Assembly: GCF_927798095.1 (NCBI RefSeq)
Contig: NZ_CAKMMF010000009.1
Coordinates: 1 to 64,000, forward strand
Direction of reading: 5' to 3'
DNA length: 64,000 nt
Source of the DNA: Paenibacillus plantiphilus
GTDB lineage: Bacteria; Bacillota; Bacilli; Paenibacillales; Paenibacillaceae
Shown here piece after piece: positions 60,904 to 64,000 of the stretch. Position 1 is the stretch's first letter; every line of letters begins with the position of its first letter. The translations under genes were made by a program, and so were the position numbers. The notes under the pieces are model-generated. The model was not told the origin of the DNA. It ran no database searches and saw nothing but the letters and a program-made list of their open reading frames with translations.

Positions 60904-63900
60904 ATGACGGTGAAGTTTCAGGAAAATTATTTGACGACCCGGGAAATTTCGGAGACGGCTGCAAGCTATTTGCTGGATAACAATGTGTTGATATCAGAGG
61001 TGCTTTATCCTCATCAGCAGCAAGCAAACAGTCAAGCGGAGAAGAAGCTGCAGGAAATAAAAGCGCAATTGGCTACTGGGAATGCCCTGTTCCTCAAGCG
61101 GCGTTACCGCGAGGCCATCGACATCTACAAGACAGCCCAAGCGCTTCTCTACAAGCTGCTCTATCCCAGCTTTCCGAAGCTTGTCGCTCGCAGGCCGGAG
61201 GCTGTATTCCCGCTGGATCATGTTCTATTCAGTCCGATGCTGCTAGCTGGTCTGGATCTCGTCGAGGCGCTGCCGTTAACCGATTACTCGGACAAATTCG
61301 GTCCCGTATTCACAGAGGTTCCCCAGGTCCGGTCAAGGCTTGGCGACTTCGAGGGCTTGGGTGTTCAGTCTGCGGATGAAGGCTTGCAATTGGCCAAACG
61401 GGATAGTGAGCTCGGAATTTCCTATGCAGCCAGAGGACAATGGAATCGCTCCGAATATTATTTCAAGCGGGCGTTAGAGCATACTGCCAATGCGCATTCA
61501 GAGGATGCCAAGTCTGCTTATGGCGCAGCAGCAATCAACCTTGCAGCGGTGTATATAAACAAGGATCAGACGGAAGAAGCCCATGAGATGCTGAATCAGG
61601 CGAATCGAATCTTTGTCCAGCACGACGATATTGTTGGACAAGCTCAATATTGTTTTAATACGGCAGCTGCCTTTGTTAAACAAGGCGCTCAAGGAAGAGC
61701 GGCCGAACTGCTCAAGCAGGGCGAGCAGCTGGTAAAGCAGGCGCAAGGGCTTGCCACCGAGAGAGTTGCGATACGAGGCGCACTTTCGATAGGCGGGACA
61801 ACAGAGCAGCTGTCATTGTCAGACAAGCTGTCGATTGAGCCGCGAACGTTAAGCGATATGCATGCCGCGCAAGGTCTTGCGGTCACATTCCGCATGCCGG
61901 GCACGGGCGGGGGATGGGTCAATCAGCAGGTAGAGAGCAGAGTGACGGCCGCTGAGAAAAGCTTTATCAAGACGCTAGGTACGACAATCGGCAGGAAACG
62001 GATCGATTTCCAGTGGAAGAGCGGCGATGTACCTCCCACTGCTCACATACTTGACCTCTATAAAAACCGCATTGATGCTGCGGATCTTCGCCATATTCGC
62101 TGGCATGACGAGCTTATCACCGACTTCTCCATCCAGCTCCCACACCACTACTTTTATATCATTCCTGTTGCGCTCGGCGACTGCTATCATGCTCTGGGCG
62201 ATTATGAAACCGCGCAATCCTATTATTTGAATGCGGCTAATTATGAATATTTGAACACAGCGTTCGAGCTGCCCGCACTATGGCTGAAGATAGCCAACAA
62301 TGTCCTGCATTGGGGGGATTTGCTGTACAAGAATGACTATTTTACACAAGCTTTAAGCACTTATCAAATTGTTGCCCTTGCGCCAGGCTCTGCGCCGCCG
62401 GTTAATACCGAATCGCCGCTGTACAAGCATGCGAAGCTGTCGGTGATCGGGGCGCAGGTCCAGGCCATGCTTGTCGATTACGAGGCGAGCGGAAGCATTG
62501 GCGCGATGAATCCACAGCTGGCGATTATTGTATTGACGATACGCAACCGGCTTGCGCAGCTCGCTGCCAATCTGGATTTCCTGGGCATGGCGAACATTGT
62601 GCCGATCTGGACCTTTGATTATTTGCAAAATGTTGCAAGGTACTTTGCCCAGCAGGCGATTCAGGCTGAGCGCGGTTTTATCGATTTCTATGATCGCGGC
62701 GAGAATGAATCGCTGACAAGGCAGCAGCTGGAGCAGGCCAGCAGCATTGCAAGCTCGGAGCTGGAGCTCGCCAAGCAGCAGCGCGAAGCAGCCGAGATGG
62801 AAGTGAAGGTCTATCAGGCTGGCAAGGACTATGCGGCGACACGAACAGCCAACAACCAACAAAACTTTAATGATTACTCCGCTATGAGCTGGGAACGTAT
62901 CGGCCTGCAGAGAAGCATTGCCTGGTATTCCTCGCAGAATCCTTGGGAGCTTGAGCATTCTATTGAGGGCAGCGGCCAGCACATTCATGAAGTGATCGCC
63001 GAGAAGACCGCGCGCTCGCAATCGATTACCCGTGATTATGAGCTGGCTGCGATGCAGCGCCAGCAGGAGGAGATGGCCAAAGCGCAGGTTATGGCGGAAG
63101 CCCAATTGAATGCCTCTGTTGCCCAGCTCGATGTAGCGAAGCAGAATGAACAAATAGCGAAGCTGCGCAAGCAAGCGGCAAAGGACAATCTGGAGGCGTT
63201 CGAGAATCAGTTTTTCTCCGAGGATGTATGGTATCAGATGGGGCAATTCATGAGGGGCATCTCTGCCAGCTACTTCAATATGGCGCTCAGGTCTGCAAGA
63301 TTGATGCAGCGCGCCTATAATTTCGAGAATGATATGAATCGGCATGCGATCAAGACCGATTATGCCTCGCAATCGGTGAAAGGGATGCTGGCCGCCGATG
63401 CGCTCCTGCTGGATGTGGACTCGTTCACCTACGATGCGATTGTCAATGTGCGGCGCAAGCGGGTTCCGGTCAAACAAACGATCTCGCTGCTGGATCGTTA
63501 TCCGTTCTTGTTCGAAACTTCGTTCCGCCAGAGTGGACGAATGGAATTCGAGACGCGCATCGAGGATTTCGATGCGGCGTTCCCGGGCACATTTGCCCGC
63601 AGAATTGAAAGCGTTGAGGTGGAGATCATCGGCGTTCTTCCGAGCGCTGGCGTGCGCGGCACGTTGACCAATGGCGGCGTGAGCCGTTATCGGACAGCAG
63701 ATATTAATGCGTTGAAGATCCGTATTCAGCCTAAGGAGACGCTGCTGCTGTCGGAATACCGGCTGCGGGAGGACAGCTTCATCTTCCCAGCCGATGGCCG
63801 CACGCTAAAAATATTCGAAGGTGCGGGAGTGGCCAGCTCATGGGTGCTGGACATCCCACGCGCAACGAATGATCTGGATTACTATTCCATTGCGGATATT

Positions 63901-64000
63901 CGAGTCACGTTCTACTATCATGCGAATTATGACGAGACGCTTGCTGAGGGTGTGAAGGCGCAGCTGGCTACGCTGGCGGCAGCGAACCTCCGGCAGCGGA
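60904..64000 (+). CDS. Large Tc-toxin-A-related protein, 5' part (runs off the window)
   Basis: ATG at 60904 (GAGGAGA at 60886-60892); 1032 codons are open to the window end with no stop. Helical, TPR-like repeats occupy about 60-260 (RYREAIDIYKTAQALLYKLL, RGQWNRSEYYFKRALEHTA, NKDQTEEAHEMLNQA) and again about 420-498 (HALGDYETAQSYYLNAANYEY). A Gln/Ala/Glu-rich coiled coil spans about 600-780. Around 860-950 the text SFRQSGRMEFETRI, then FDAAFPGTFARRIESVEVEI resembles the TcB-binding C-terminal region of insecticidal Tc toxin A subunits (FDLDFPGHYFRRIKSV type). The usual TcA N-terminal domains are absent. No signal peptide. Its partners lie beyond the window. Confidence 0.8.
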   Translation, partial: MTVKFQENYLTTREISETAASYLLDNNVLISEVLYPHQQQANSQAEKKLQEIKAQLATGNALFLKRRYREAIDIYKTAQALLYKLLYPSFPKLVARRPEAVFPLDHVLFSPMLLAGLDLVEALPLTDYSDKFGPVFTEVPQVRSRLGDFEGLGVQSADEGLQLAKRDSELGISYAARGQWNRSEYYFKRALEHTANAHSEDAKSAYGAAAINLAAVYINKDQTEEAHEMLNQANRIFVQHDDIVGQAQYCFNTAAAFVKQGAQGRAAELLKQGEQLVKQAQGLATERVAIRGALSIGGTTEQLSLSDKLSIEPRTLSDMHAAQGLAVTFRMPGTGGGWVNQQVESRVTAAEKSFIKTLGTTIGRKRIDFQWKSGDVPPTAHILDLYKNRIDAADLRHIRWHDELITDFSIQLPHHYFYIIPVALGDCYHALGDYETAQSYYLNAANYEYLNTAFELPALWLKIANNVLHWGDLLYKNDYFTQALSTYQIVALAPGSAPPVNTESPLYKHAKLSVIGAQVQAMLVDYEASGSIGAMNPQLAIIVLTIRNRLAQLAANLDFLGMANIVPIWTFDYLQNVARYFAQQAIQAERGFIDFYDRGENESLTRQQLEQASSIASSELELAKQQREAAEMEVKVYQAGKDYAATRTANNQQNFNDYSAMSWERIGLQRSIAWYSSQNPWELEHSIEGSGQHIHEVIAEKTARSQSITRDYELAAMQRQQEEMAKAQVMAEAQLNASVAQLDVAKQNEQIAKLRKQAAKDNLEAFENQFFSEDVWYQMGQFMRGISASYFNMALRSARLMQRAYNFENDMNRHAIKTDYASQSVKGMLAADALLLDVDSFTYDAIVNVRRKRVPVKQTISLLDRYPFLFETSFRQSGRMEFETRIEDFDAAFPGTFARRIESVEVEIIGVLPSAGVRGTLTNGGVSRYRTADINALKIRIQPKETLLLSEYRLREDSFIFPADGRTLKIFEGAGVASSWVLDIPRATNDLDYYSIADIRVTFYYHANYDETLAEGVKAQLATLAAANLRQR

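Noticed and set aside
62353-63477. Long minus-strand frame of 374 codons
   Set aside because: It is the shadow of the large Tc-related coding frame on the plus strand, which is open from 60904 to the window end; the product is His/Arg/Leu-rich without recognisable motifs and lacks a ribosome site.

Overview
The window reads as a chromosomal segment of a spore-forming, low-to-mid GC Bacillota, most likely Paenibacillaceae (Paenibacillus or a close relative). The pointers are strong AGGAGG-type ribosome sites, frequent TTG/GTG starts, a serS T-box, Bacillus-type LexA boxes, a Spo0F-like receiver, a YpdA-type reductase and ThyA/DfrA in tandem. I see no rRNA, tRNA, phage, transposase or CRISPR array. 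All functions come from reading the sequence and motifs; no database search was run.

Layout. 1-385: 113-bp tandem repeats and a terminator-like hairpin. 386-1123 (-): esterase. 1408-6340: complete pyruvate dehydrogenase operon pdhABCD behind a good sigma-A promoter. 6440-8323: acyl-CoA thioesterase, thyA (TTG start), dfrA. 8540-10027: gltD. 10128-14069: small protein, membrane lysozyme-like protein, topB. 14333-17893: HAD phosphatase (-), small ORFs (one with two LexA-like boxes), an orphan ABC ATPase, a DUF3298-type protein and a membrane-tethered Spo0F-like receiver. 17970-22303: APC permease, MOSC protein, YdjC deacetylase, ferritin-like protein. 22530-25881: two-gene 2-oxoacid:ferredoxin oxidoreductase (gamma-delta fusion, alpha-beta fusion). 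25973-28529: conserved hypotheticals and ypdA (-). 28560-32505: attenuator with a 23-aa leader peptide followed by a heterodimeric ABC exporter resembling BmrCD. 32581-34130: T-box and a divergent SerRS. 34127-35032: AT-rich accessory patch with a frameshifted membrane protein. 35323-38712: MoxR-DUF58-membrane protein operon. 39245-40311: small transporter (-) and histidine phosphatase. 40458-44876: HscC-type Hsp70, membrane J-protein and DUF1266-like protein. 45072-46355: CorC/CNNM protein. 46721-49180 (-): ABC exporter with its PadR regulator. 49442-52768: radical SAM protein, small ORF, MORN protein, glutamate racemase. 53022-54655: ECF sigma/anti-sigma pair. 54735-60701: MFS (-), WYL regulator (-), RibD-like reductase, alkyltransferase-like protein, MocR regulator (-) and EamA exporter. 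60904-64000: 5' part of a very large open frame.

The most interesting systems are these. (1) The frame open from 60904 to the window end combines TPR-like helices, a long coiled coil and a C-terminal segment resembling the TcB-binding end of insecticidal Tc toxin TcA. (2) The HscC-like chaperone, a J-protein with HPE in place of HPD plus a charged single-alpha-helix, TPRs and two membrane segments, and a DUF1266-like protein form a cluster paralleling the E. coli hscC-djlC-ybeU region. (3) The BmrCD-like exporter has a leader peptide and intrinsic terminator. (4) A membrane-anchored Spo0F-like receiver. (5) A dispersed ~111-bp palindromic element (46409-46519 and 50578-50690). (6) A gene broken exactly at a T TTT TTA heptamer just behind serS.

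Several regulators sit beside recognisable operators: PadR with two identical palindromes, an ECF promoter, a MocR-EamA palindrome, a WYL-gene palindrome and a pair of LexA-like boxes.
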